NCBI GenBank assembly: GCA_964637655.1
Contig: CAZWUZ010000013.1
Span: 14,818-30,186 of the forward strand
Origin: CAZWUZ01 sp964637655 [NCBI: uncultured bacterium]
Lineage (GTDB): Bacteria > DAOPZR01
Reading direction: 5' to 3'
Length of the DNA stretch: 15,369 nt
The position numbers were made by a program, and so were the translations under genes. Under the pieces are notes generated by a model, which searched no databases, was not told where the DNA came from, and saw only the letters and a list, made by a program, of their open reading frames with translations. Shown here one piece after another: positions 1 to 6,754 of the stretch. Each line of letters opens with the position of its first letter. The first letter of the stretch is position 1.

Positions 1-1
1 A

Positions 2-3000
2 TGGAGCGGCACGGTGCCGCTGGTGCCGGGCGAGACACAGACGCTGACGGTGAGCGCGACGGACAGCGCCGGCAATACCGGGACGGATACGCGCTCATTC
101 AACTACGACACGATGCCGCCGGTGCTCAACCTGGCCTACCCGGCAGACGGCTACGACACTGCGGTGCCCTACGTCATCATCGGCGGCACGGCAGCTGACT
201 CGCTGGCGCGCATCGATACGGTCTACGTGCGCACGGCGACGGGGTGGACCGGCAGCGCGGCAGTGACTGCCGGCGCGTGGTCCTGCTCGGTGCCGCTGAG
301 CGCGGCGAGCACGGTCATCACGGCGTCATGCACCGATGCGGCGACCAACACGATGCTCGATACGGTGCAGGTCGATTACGACACGGCGGCACCGCTGGTC
401 ATCATCACGGCGCCGGCGAACAACAGCGGCACGAGCGTGCAGACGGTGACGGTGCGCGGCACGGCAGCGGACAGCGTGACGGCGGTCGGCGGCGCCATTG
501 TCCGCATCAACAACGTGCTGACCGCGGTGACGGCGGTGAGCAACGGCACCTTCACGGTGAGCGTGGCGCTGCCGGCGGGCGCCTGCAGCATCAGCGTCTC
601 GTGCAGTGACGCGTTCGGCGCCTACGGTCACGATACGATTACCGTGACGCTCGATACCGGCGTCCCGCTGGTGCAGATCACGAATTTCGCGTCAGGCGCG
701 GATACCAGTGCCAGCGTGGCGGTGCCGCTGTCCGGTACGGCGGCGGACAGCTTCAGCGCGGTGAGCGCGGTGGCGGTGAGTGTCAACGGCAGCGGCACGT
801 CGGTGGTGGCGCTGGCAGGCGGACGCTGGAGCACGGCGGCGAACCTCGCGGTCGGCGTCAACACTGTCATGGCGACGTGCAGCGACGCGCTGGGCAACGA
901 GACGCGCGCGGTGGCGGTACTCTACTACGACACCGGCGCCCCGGTCATCACCGGGGTGGCGGCACTGTTCAGCAGCGACAGCGTGGTCGACTACGATACG
1001 CCGCTCAGCGCGGCCGCGGATACCATCTGGGTCAACCCGGTGGCGGGGTTCACCTGCACCTTCACGGTGGCGTTTGTCGAGCCGTCGCCGCTGGCGGTTA
1101 CCGGAAGCACGAACTTCGGGCAGACGCCGGCGGACACGCAGGCGGCGGGCGGCTGGACGGTCGCGTACATCGTTCCGGCCGGGCTGGCGGCTGATACCAC
1201 AGTCATCATCACGGTGACCGACGTCTCCGGCAAGACCGACACGGTCGCGTACGTGTTCGCGGTCGACAACTACTGCCCGGCAGTGACGCTGGTAACCCCC
1301 GCGGACCTCGCGGAGACCACGGTGGCAACCCCGCTGTTCGGCTGGACGGCGACCGCGGACACGGGCGCGGGGCTGGCCTACTTCCGCGTCGAACTCGACA
1401 CCGACGCGGTCTGGACGGCGGTTACGGCGAATGAGACGACGACCCTGACGACCTGGACGCCGGCGACGGCGCTGACCAGCGACACCTGGTACTGGCGTGT
1501 GACCGCGGTCGACAGCGCGGGGAACGTGAGCAGCGCGGTGCAGCGCTCGCTGCGCATCCCGTCGACCAATTTCACGCCGCCGTTCGCGCTGACCCCGGCA
1601 CTCGAGGCGGCGGGCGGCGGGCGCTACACGGTGCGCCTCGAATGGACCGCAACCCCGGACACGCGGGCGACGCGCTACCACCTCTACTACGAGGTTGATG
1701 CGGACGGCAGCGACACGCTGGTACACGGCGACACGACGGTAAGCGACACGTATATCAGCGTGCCCGACACCACCTGGCGTTCGCCCTTCCTGCTCACCGC
1801 GGACACGCGCTACGTCTTCGCCCTGCGCGCGGCGGACACGACGACCGAGGAACAGAACCAGAACGTGCAGGCAAGCATCTACGTGCCGGCCGTGACTGCG
1901 GGCGCCAACGATACCGGCACCGCCTACATCATGACGCCGAACAGCGGCCAGTCGGTGCGCGGCACCGCGGTGACGGTGGCCGCCGACCTGGTCGATATCG
2001 ACGCTGACGGGGTGGCGCATGTCACCTTCCAGTACCGGCGCACGGGCGACAGCATGTGGAGCGACATCGTCAGCAGCAGCGAGATGCCGAATCCCGACCC
2101 GACCTGGCCCTACTACGTGCACTGGGACGTCAACGGTACGCTCGGGGTGCAGAGCGGCATCTACATCCTGCGCACGCTCGTCACGTACCGCACCGGGAGC
2201 GTGGTCGAACAGCCGGTCTATAAGACGATTTCGTTCGGCGACACGATTGCGCCTGATATCCGCGAAGAGGACACGGGCGTGCTGCACTGCAAGCAGCAGC
2301 GCGTGTGGCAGAACGTGGCGACGGACGTCTACCTCGGCGACGAACGCGACGACCTGCTGCTGCAACTGCGCGTGCCGGCCGGGGCAATCAGCGATTCGCA
2401 GACGTTCCTGCGCATCGAGCAGTACGACGACCCGAACCGTTACAGCGATTCGCTCGCGGCGGGCGAATTCACGAATCTTGGCGAGTTCCGCACGTTCACC
2501 TTCACCAACGGTGACACGCAATTCGCCGCGGGACGCGAAGTCGAACTCTGGTTCCCGTATGCTGACGCCAACAACGACGGTGTCGTCGACGGGCAGATCC
2601 TGTTCGAGACGGAACTCAAACTCTACTGGTACAACGACCGCACGCAGACCTGGGAAGTGGTGCCCGGCCAGACGATCAACACGGCGGAGAACTACATCCA
2701 CGCGCGGCTGACACACTTCAGCACGTACGCGGTCTTCGGGCCGGCGGCGGCGGCGAACCTCGACCTGGTCACGGTGTTCCCCAACCCGTTCCGCCCGAAC
2801 AACAACAGCGCGGATGACGGCATCCCGTACCAGCCGGGGAACCAGAACTCGGGGATCATCTTCGGCAACCTGAGCGCGCGCGTGGTGATCGAGATCTACG
2901 ACCTCAGCGGGCGGCGCGTGGCGCGCCTGCAGCCGGACAACCTCAGCCGCAACGTGCAGTGGGACGCCTGCGATGAGGACGGCAGCGACGTGGCGAGCGG

Positions 3001-3070
3001 CATCTATCTTTACGTCATCACCGGCGCGGACGGGAAGAAGCGTGTCGGCAAACTGGGCATTATCAGGTAG
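2..3070 (+). CDS. Secreted multi-domain Ig-like/fibronectin III repeat protein with FlgD-like/type IX-type C-terminal domain (5' end missing)
   Basis: The reading frame is open to the left edge, so the true start and any signal peptide lie outside; 1022 residues are visible, numbered here from base 2. After the tail of one repeat come three Ig-like repeats of about 91 residues (roughly 41-131, 132-222, 223-314), each with a GTAADS motif near the front, a C(S/T)DA motif late, and a (Y/L)DTxxP end. A more divergent repeat follows (315-426), then two fibronectin III-like modules (about 427-519 and 520-630), another Ig-like stretch (from about 636) and a ZU5-like region ending in HFSTYAVFG (about 750-914). 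The last 100 residues hold a VFPNPFRP motif, a GRRVARLQP strand and a GKLGIIR end, typical of FlgD-like/type IX sorting domains. Such proteins are usually exported surface adhesins or structural proteins. No catalytic motif is visible. The next gene starts 9 bases downstream and carries a paralogous copy of the C-terminal domain. Domain names are by eye. Confidence 0.85.
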   Translation, partial: WSGTVPLVPGETQTLTVSATDSAGNTGTDTRSFNYDTMPPVLNLAYPADGYDTAVPYVIIGGTAADSLARIDTVYVRTATGWTGSAAVTAGAWSCSVPLSAASTVITASCTDAATNTMLDTVQVDYDTAAPLVIITAPANNSGTSVQTVTVRGTAADSVTAVGGAIVRINNVLTAVTAVSNGTFTVSVALPAGACSISVSCSDAFGAYGHDTITVTLDTGVPLVQITNFASGADTSASVAVPLSGTAADSFSAVSAVAVSVNGSGTSVVALAGGRWSTAANLAVGVNTVMATCSDALGNETRAVAVLYYDTGAPVITGVAALFSSDSVVDYDTPLSAAADTIWVNPVAGFTCTFTVAFVEPSPLAVTGSTNFGQTPADTQAAGGWTVAYIVPAGLAADTTVIITVTDVSGKTDTVAYVFAVDNYCPAVTLVTPADLAETTVATPLFGWTATADTGAGLAYFRVELDTDAVWTAVTANETTTLTTWTPATALTSDTWYWRVTAVDSAGNVSSAVQRSLRIPSTNFTPPFALTPALEAAGGGRYTVRLEWTATPDTRATRYHLYYEVDADGSDTLVHGDTTVSDTYISVPDTTWRSPFLLTADTRYVFALRAADTTTEEQNQNVQASIYVPAVTAGANDTGTAYIMTPNSGQSVRGTAVTVAADLVDIDADGVAHVTFQYRRTGDSMWSDIVSSSEMPNPDPTWPYYVHWDVNGTLGVQSGIYILRTLVTYRTGSVVEQPVYKTISFGDTIAPDIREEDTGVLHCKQQRVWQNVATDVYLGDERDDLLLQLRVPAGAISDSQTFLRIEQYDDPNRYSDSLAAGEFTNLGEFRTFTFTNGDTQFAAGREVELWFPYADANNDGVVDGQILFETELKLYWYNDRTQTWEVVPGQTINTAENYIHARLTHFSTYAVFGPAAAANLDLVTVFPNPFRPNNNSADDGIPYQPGNQNSGIIFGNLSARVVIEIYDLSGRRVARLQPDNLSRNVQWDACDEDGSDVASGIYLYVITGADGKKRVGKLGIIR
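2729..3070 (+). repeat. Duplicated C-terminal-domain block, copy 1 (3' end of the large Ig protein)
   Basis: This block encodes the last 113 residues of the large protein. It aligns without gaps to the last 113 residues of the next gene (3146-3487). Hand counting gives 68 identical residues of 113 (about 60%), including the PNPFRP, GRRVARLQP and DEDGS motifs. The two copies lie 417 bases apart in the same orientation, so they are a tandem paralogous pair, old enough to have diverged clearly at the DNA level. Confidence 0.85.
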
Positions 3071-3079
3071 GAGCAGAGC

Positions 3080-3487
3080 ATGCGGAGGAAACTGATGCTG
3101 GCGGCAGCGGAGCTGCTGGTGCCGGCGACGGCGTGGGCGGCGTTCACGGTCTTCGGGCTGGCGCCGGCGGCTGACCTCGACAGCGTCACGGTCTATCCGA
3201 ACCCGTTCCGTCCCGATGACGGGGCGGTGGAGAACGGCATCCCGTATGCCGCGGGGAACCCGAACTCGGGGGTGATTTTCGCCAACCTGAGCGCGCAGGT
3301 CACCATCGAGGTGTTCGCGGCGGACGGGCGGCGCGTGGCGCGGTTGCAGCCGGGCAATGCCAGTCGCAACCTGCAATGGGATGCGAGTGACGAGGACGGC
3401 AGCCCGCTGGCGGCGGGTCTCTATATCTGGGTTATCAGGGACGGCGGCAACCGTGTGCGTACGGGCCGCCTGCACATCATCCGGTAG
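3080..3487 (+). CDS. Small secreted protein consisting of an orphan FlgD-like/type IX-type C-terminal domain
   Basis: 135 residues. The first 20 resemble a signal peptide: MRRK, then a hydrophobic run ending AWA before A21, though E11 inside the hydrophobic core is unusual. The rest, from residue 23, is one domain collinear with the end of the upstream protein. It keeps TVFG (the end of the preceding ZU5-like strand in the upstream protein), VYPNPFRP, GRRVARLQP, QWDASDEDGS and a final HIIR. There is no room for a separate passenger domain. ATG 3080 is preferred because TAGGAG, overlapping the upstream stop, sits just before it. It lies between the Ig-repeat protein and the PorV-family gene with gaps of 9 bases on either side, so the three are probably one transcript. 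It may be a free sorting domain acting as a structural, competitor or signalling subunit of the secretion apparatus. That role is inference; the domain call is firm. Confidence 0.8.
   Translation: MRRKLMLAAAELLVPATAWAAFTVFGLAPAADLDSVTVYPNPFRPDDGAVENGIPYAAGNPNSGVIFANLSAQVTIEVFAADGRRVARLQPGNASRNLQWDASDEDGSPLAAGLYIWVIRDGGNRVRTGRLHIIR
3146..3487 (+). repeat. Duplicated C-terminal-domain block, copy 2 (orphan gene)
   Basis: Second copy of the domain at 2729-3070, same strand. It begins at the TVFG codons and runs to the stop. The left boundary falls at the same point as in copy 1, directly after the signal peptide, which suggests a domain was cut out at its natural border and joined to a new export signal. 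Confidence 0.8.
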
Positions 3488-3496
3488 GGAGTGGTC

Positions 3497-5518
3497 ATGA
3501 TACGGTTCTGCTGCATAGTGCTGATTATCGGGATGGCGGTGACACCCGCGCTGGCGGCGCGGTCGACGACCGCGTCATTCCTCAAAATCGGGGTCGGGGC
3601 GCGCGCGGCGGGGATGGGCGAAGCGTATACCGCCATCGCTGACGATGCCAGCGCCACCTACTGGAATCCCGCGGGGATGGCGGCAGCGAACCGCCGGCAG
3701 TTTATCTTCCAGCACAACGAATGGTTCGGCAACATCAACTACGAGTACCTTGGCTACGCGCACCCGCTGGAGCGCGGCGGCACGGTGGGCGGCTCGCTCA
3801 CCTACCTCGACAAGGGTGACATCCCGCGCACGACCTACAGCAACCCGTTCGGCGCCGGGCTGGGAAGTTACGAGGCGCAGGATTTCGCCGGGAGCGTCAG
3901 TTATGCGGCGTCATACCGCAGCGACATCGACTGGGGCGTCACGGCGAAGCTGATCCGTCAGGAGATCGATGACGCGTCGGCGACGAGTTTTGCGGTCGAT
4001 GGCGGCGTGCTCTACCGCACGCCGTATCAGGGACTGACGCTTGGCGCGGCGCTGCTCAACCTCGGGACCGCGGCGAAATTCGACGAGCGCAAGGAGCAGT
4101 TGCCGCTGATGTTCAAGGCGGGGGCGGCGTACCGCCTGCAGGATGTGCCGCTGACCTTTGCGTCAGACCTCGTGCTGCTGCGCGGCGACCAGTCGTCATT
4201 CCGCCTCGGGGCGGAGTACACCTTCAACCGCCTGATCGACATTCGCGCGGGGTACAATTCGGCGAACGATGCGGACAACGGCTGGGGGTGCGGCTTCGGC
4301 ATCAACCTCGACGACCTCGAAATAAATTACGCGTATGTGCCCTACGGTGACCTGGGTAACACGCACCGCATCGACAGCGTCTTCACGTTCGGGGCACCCG
4401 TGCGCGAAGAGGCGCCGGCACCGGCACCGCTTCCGACGCCGACACCCGTGCCGACACCCGCCCCGACCCCGCGTCCGACCCCGGCACCGGTGCCGCCGCT
4501 GAGCGACGCGGCGCAGCAGGCAGCGGCGCTGGTGGCGGAGGGCAACCGCTTGCAGGCGGCGGGCGACCTGCGCGCCGCGGTGGCGTCATACCTGTCGGCG
4601 CTGCAGTATGACCCGCGCTCATTCGCGGCCTACTACAACACGGGCAACGCGGCCTTCGCGCTCAAGGATTACGTAGCGGCGCGCGATGCGTACACCTACG
4701 CGCTGCAGTTGCGCCCGGGGATGATCGAGGCGATGGTCAACCTCGGCAGCGCGCATTACCGGCTTGGCGACTTTGCCGCGGCGGCGCGCATGTGGGAGCA
4801 GGTGCTGCAGCAGGACGCGCAGAACGCGCAGGCGCAGCGCAACCTCGAGATCGTCTATCGCAAGCATCCGGAAGTGAAGCCGATCGGTCCGGGTGACCGC
4901 CAGCCGCCGCCGGCCGGCACGACAGTGACACCGCCGCCGGTGACGGCACCCGCGCCGGCCGCAGCGGCGCCTGTGCCGGTAGCACCGGTTATCAGTGCGC
5001 CGGTGCCGCAGCCGCGCACGGCCCCCGCTCCACTGAGTGTTCCCGCGCCGGCGGTGCGCACGGGCGTGCCGGCCGCAACGCCGGCTCCGGCGGCGTCAGC
5101 GTCCACGACAGCACCGCCCGTGACGTTCTCTCCGGCACCGTCACCCGCTGACGTGTTCATCGCGCGCGGCAACGAATTGCAGCAGGCGGGCGACCAGCGC
5201 GGCGCCATCGCGCAGTACCAGCAGGCGCTGCAGGCCGAGCCGCGCTCGTTCGCGGCCTATTTCGGCCTGGGGACGGCAGCCTACAGCATCCATGAGTATG
5301 CGGCGGCCGCGGCGGCGCTGGGTATCGCGCGCCAGCTCGATCCGGAGAGTGTGGCGGCCATCAACAACCACGGCAGTGCGCTCTACAAGGTGAAGGATTT
5401 TGCGGGGGCGGCGCGCGCGTGGGAAGAAGTGCTGCGGCGCGAACCGGGCAACAGCGCGGCGCAGGCCAATCTCGACATCGTCTACGAGCGTCACCCGGAG
5501 AGTCGTCCGCAACAGTAG
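3497..5518 (+). CDS. PorV/PorQ-family outer-membrane protein fused to two TPR blocks
   Basis: 673 residues. ATG 3497 is chosen over GTG 3491 because GGGAG (3487-3491) is well placed before it and a clean signal peptide follows (residues 1-20, ending PALA). Residues about 25-300 match the PorV/PorQ family: FLKIGVGARAAGMGEAY, DDASATYWNPAG, then alternating beta-barrel-like strands and a late YNSANDADNGWGCGFG. Residues about 301-335 are a Pro/Thr/Ala linker. About 336-461 hold three TPR-like units, about 462-551 a second Pro/Ala linker, and about 552-673 another three TPR-like units. Both TPR blocks close with a near-identical motif (AQRNLEIVYRKHPE and AQANLDIVYERHPE), so one block is a duplicate of the other. 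In type IX systems PorV binds the C-terminal domains of cargo. Here it directly follows two genes bearing such domains. A stand-alone PorV is about 350-400 residues, so the TPR half is an addition that may recruit periplasmic or surface partners. A transport role is inferred. Confidence 0.8.
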   Translation: MIRFCCIVLIIGMAVTPALAARSTTASFLKIGVGARAAGMGEAYTAIADDASATYWNPAGMAAANRRQFIFQHNEWFGNINYEYLGYAHPLERGGTVGGSLTYLDKGDIPRTTYSNPFGAGLGSYEAQDFAGSVSYAASYRSDIDWGVTAKLIRQEIDDASATSFAVDGGVLYRTPYQGLTLGAALLNLGTAAKFDERKEQLPLMFKAGAAYRLQDVPLTFASDLVLLRGDQSSFRLGAEYTFNRLIDIRAGYNSANDADNGWGCGFGINLDDLEINYAYVPYGDLGNTHRIDSVFTFGAPVREEAPAPAPLPTPTPVPTPAPTPRPTPAPVPPLSDAAQQAAALVAEGNRLQAAGDLRAAVASYLSALQYDPRSFAAYYNTGNAAFALKDYVAARDAYTYALQLRPGMIEAMVNLGSAHYRLGDFAAAARMWEQVLQQDAQNAQAQRNLEIVYRKHPEVKPIGPGDRQPPPAGTTVTPPPVTAPAPAAAAPVPVAPVISAPVPQPRTAPAPLSVPAPAVRTGVPAATPAPAASASTTAPPVTFSPAPSPADVFIARGNELQQAGDQRGAIAQYQQALQAEPRSFAAYFGLGTAAYSIHEYAAAAAALGIARQLDPESVAAINNHGSALYKVKDFAGAARAWEEVLRREPGNSAAQANLDIVYERHPESRPQQ

Positions 5519-5541
5519 TCCGCTCCGCCGCAAGAACAGAA

Positions 5542-5569
5542 AACCCCGCCGGGCACTCCCGGCGGGGTT
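5542..5569. terminator. Hairpin terminator between convergent genes
   Basis: AACCCCGCCGGG (5542-5553) and CCCGGCGGGGTT (5558-5569) form a perfect 12-base-pair stem with a 4-base CACT loop. It lies between the PorV-TPR stop (5518) and the cheX stop (5596), which face each other. The minus-strand side is followed by TTTTCTGTTCTT and is the better intrinsic terminator. The plus side is followed only by a GTTGTTGTGT run, so it may be weaker in that direction. Confidence 0.85.
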
Positions 5570-5595
5570 GTTGTGTCAGTACAGGTTGCGGCGGA

Positions 5596-6066
5596 TCAGA
5601 TGCGTGAGCGCTGGCGCATGGCGACGTTGACAATGACCTCGCCGCAGGTGGTCTTGAGCGGGATGACCAGCGTCTCGAGCATCAAGTTGGAGATCTTCAT
5701 GTTGTCGCCGGTGAAGAGCGACGGCGGGGTGATGTCGAAGTTGAACCCCTTGCTGTTGAGCGCGGAGACGGCGCGCCCGGTGATCATGTTGGCCAGTTCG
5801 CTGATGGTCGACTTGGCCAGTTCGTCGAATTCCTTGAGTTCCTCACCGTTCATCGCCGAGGCGATGCGGATCCCCGTCGCCTGGTCCATGTCGTAGACGA
5901 CGCGCCCCTCGACTTCGCCGGCGATGCCGATGAGCGCGGCGATCCCCTTGGTGTTGATGGGCGTGGTGATGAGCGAGAGTTTACCGCGCTCGACGTCGCT
6001 GTTGAGCAGTTCCTTGAGCAGCGAGTAGGCGCCCTCGATGAACGGGTTGATGTATTCGACTTTCAT
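5596..6066 (-). CDS. cheX: CheX-type CheY-phosphate phosphatase (CheC/CheX/FliY family)
   Basis: 156 residues. CheX dephosphorylates phospho-CheY to reset a chemotaxis-type signal in the cytoplasm. The family active-site pattern is present: S86-x3-E90-x2-N93, followed by G97 and, about 22 residues after the Asn, a proline pair (P114-P115). The surrounding ITPPSLFTGDN and the final VNVAMRQR strand fit the CheX fold. Only one E-x2-N site is present, as expected for CheX rather than CheC. ATG (complement of 6064-6066) has AGGAG just upstream, overlapping the stop of cheY. The gap to cheY is 9 bases, so enzyme and substrate are co-transcribed and probably translationally coupled. From memory, the sequence resembles spirochaete-type CheX, which I could not verify. 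No CheA, CheW or receptor gene is in the window. Confidence 0.85.
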   Translation of the reverse strand: MKVEYINPFIEGAYSLLKELLNSDVERGKLSLITTPINTKGIAALIGIAGEVEGRVVYDMDQATGIRIASAMNGEELKEFDELAKSTISELANMITGRAVSALNSKGFNFDITPPSLFTGDNMKISNLMLETLVIPLKTTCGEVIVNVAMRQRSRI

Positions 6067-6075
6067 GACACGCTC

Positions 6076-6516
6076 CTATTTGGCGAGGACGCCCTTGAGG
6101 ACTTTCAGCACCTGTTCCCGCTGGAACGGCTTGACAATGAAATGCTTGGCGCCGCGCAAAATCGCCTGTTTGACCAGCGCCTCATGCCCCAGCGCGGAAA
6201 CCATGACGATCTTTGCTGCCGGGTTGAGCGCCATGATCGCTTCCACCGCTTCGATGCCGTTCATTTCCGGCATGGTGATGTCCATGGTGGTGATGTCGAT
6301 CTCCGCGCCGCGCGCCTTGTGGAACTCCACCGCCTGCTTGCCGTTCAGCGCCTCGCCCAGCACCTCGTAGCCGGCGCTGGTGAGTACCCGCGCAAGCTGC
6401 TTGAGAATGAAGGCGGAGTCGTCGGTGATGAGCACCTTGTAGGGGGTCCCGTCCGGTTTGATCCCGGTATCCTTGAGTTCTTCGTCCGGTCCCTGTACCT
6501 GCACTTCGTCAGCCAT
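6076..6516 (-). CDS. cheY: CheY-like single-domain response regulator
   Basis: 146 residues: a receiver domain (about 26-146) preceded by a charged 25-residue extension absent from classical CheY. All receiver key residues are visible: acidic pair D32-D33, phospho-acceptor D79 in TMDITMPEMNG, S107 in VMVSALG and K129 in VKPF. There is no output domain, so signalling should be by protein contact, as with CheY at a motor or pilus. It is followed 9 bases later by cheX, the likely phosphatase for it. The start (complement of 6514-6516) has GAGGTG seven bases upstream. Transcription probably starts from the divergent region shared with rpsB. The target output (flagella, pili, gliding or something else) cannot be read from this window. 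Confidence 0.88.
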   Translation of the reverse strand: MADEVQVQGPDEELKDTGIKPDGTPYKVLITDDSAFILKQLARVLTSAGYEVLGEALNGKQAVEFHKARGAEIDITTMDITMPEMNGIEAVEAIMALNPAAKIVMVSALGHEALVKQAILRGAKHFIVKPFQREQVLKVLKGVLAK

Positions 6517-6548
6517 ATCGGCACCTCACCATAATCAGGATGGTGGTA

Positions 6549-6577
6549 AGTTTGACACATTTCCGGGCGCCTGTCAA
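6549..6577 (-). promoter_or_regulatory. Candidate sigma-70-type promoter of cheY-cheX
   Basis: Read on the minus strand, a perfect -35 TTGACA (6577-6572) is followed after 17 bases by CAAACT (6554-6549), a poor -10 but preceded by TGT, giving an extended -10 form. The start site would fall about 30 bases before the cheY ATG. The -35 is convincing, the -10 weak. Confidence 0.45.
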
Positions 6578-6616
6578 GTGAAAGGGAGCAGAAGGTGTTT
6601 TGCCGGTGCTATGGAC

Positions 6617-6645
6617 TTGCCAGAGGTTGCGAAATCTGCTATAGT
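6617..6645 (+). promoter_or_regulatory. Strong sigma-70-type promoter of the rpsB operon
   Basis: TTGCCA (6617-6622), a 17-base spacer and TATAGT (6640-6645), with TGC directly before the -10 (extended -10). Transcription should begin near 6652, giving a leader of about 100 bases before rpsB. This is the best promoter in the window, as expected for a ribosomal protein operon. Confidence 0.8.
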
Positions 6646-6665
6646 GTAGCGTCGCACATTTCACA

Positions 6666-6727
6666 CGGCGCCGCCGGGCGTGGTGTTCCCGCGTGGCGGG
6701 AATTTCGCCCTGAAGGTAAAGGCGCCG
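6666..6727 (+). promoter_or_regulatory. Foldable rpsB leader (candidate S2 autoregulatory element)
   Basis: Three nested pairings are visible: CGGCGCC (6666-6672) with GGCGCCG (6721-6727), GGGCG (6676-6680) with CGCCC (6706-6710), and TTCCCGC (6686-6692) with GCGGGAA (6696-6702) closed by a GTG loop. The structure ends 13 bases before the AAGGAGG ribosome-binding site. Leaders of S2 operons in several bacterial groups bind S2 and repress translation. That role here is inferred from position and foldability only, and GGCGCC is self-complementary and could pair by chance in such GC-rich DNA. Confidence 0.4.
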
Positions 6728-6754
6728 GAGGGAAACCACGAAGGAGGCAGGTGT

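Noticed and set aside
14-16. GTG at base 14 as the start of the Ig-repeat gene
   Set aside because: The frame stays open to base 2 and the sequence before it continues an Ig repeat (WSGT), so the gene simply runs in from outside.
692-3475. Long minus-strand open frame of 927 codons opposite the Ig protein and the orphan-domain gene
   Set aside because: It is Arg/His-rich, has no recognisable motif and mirrors a well-supported domain-bearing gene; a typical antisense shadow in GC-rich DNA.
6552-6577. TTGACA-N14-TGTCAA dyad as a repressor operator
   Set aside because: The arms are only 6 bases and one is the probable cheY -35 box; symmetry stops at once on both sides, so chance is likely.
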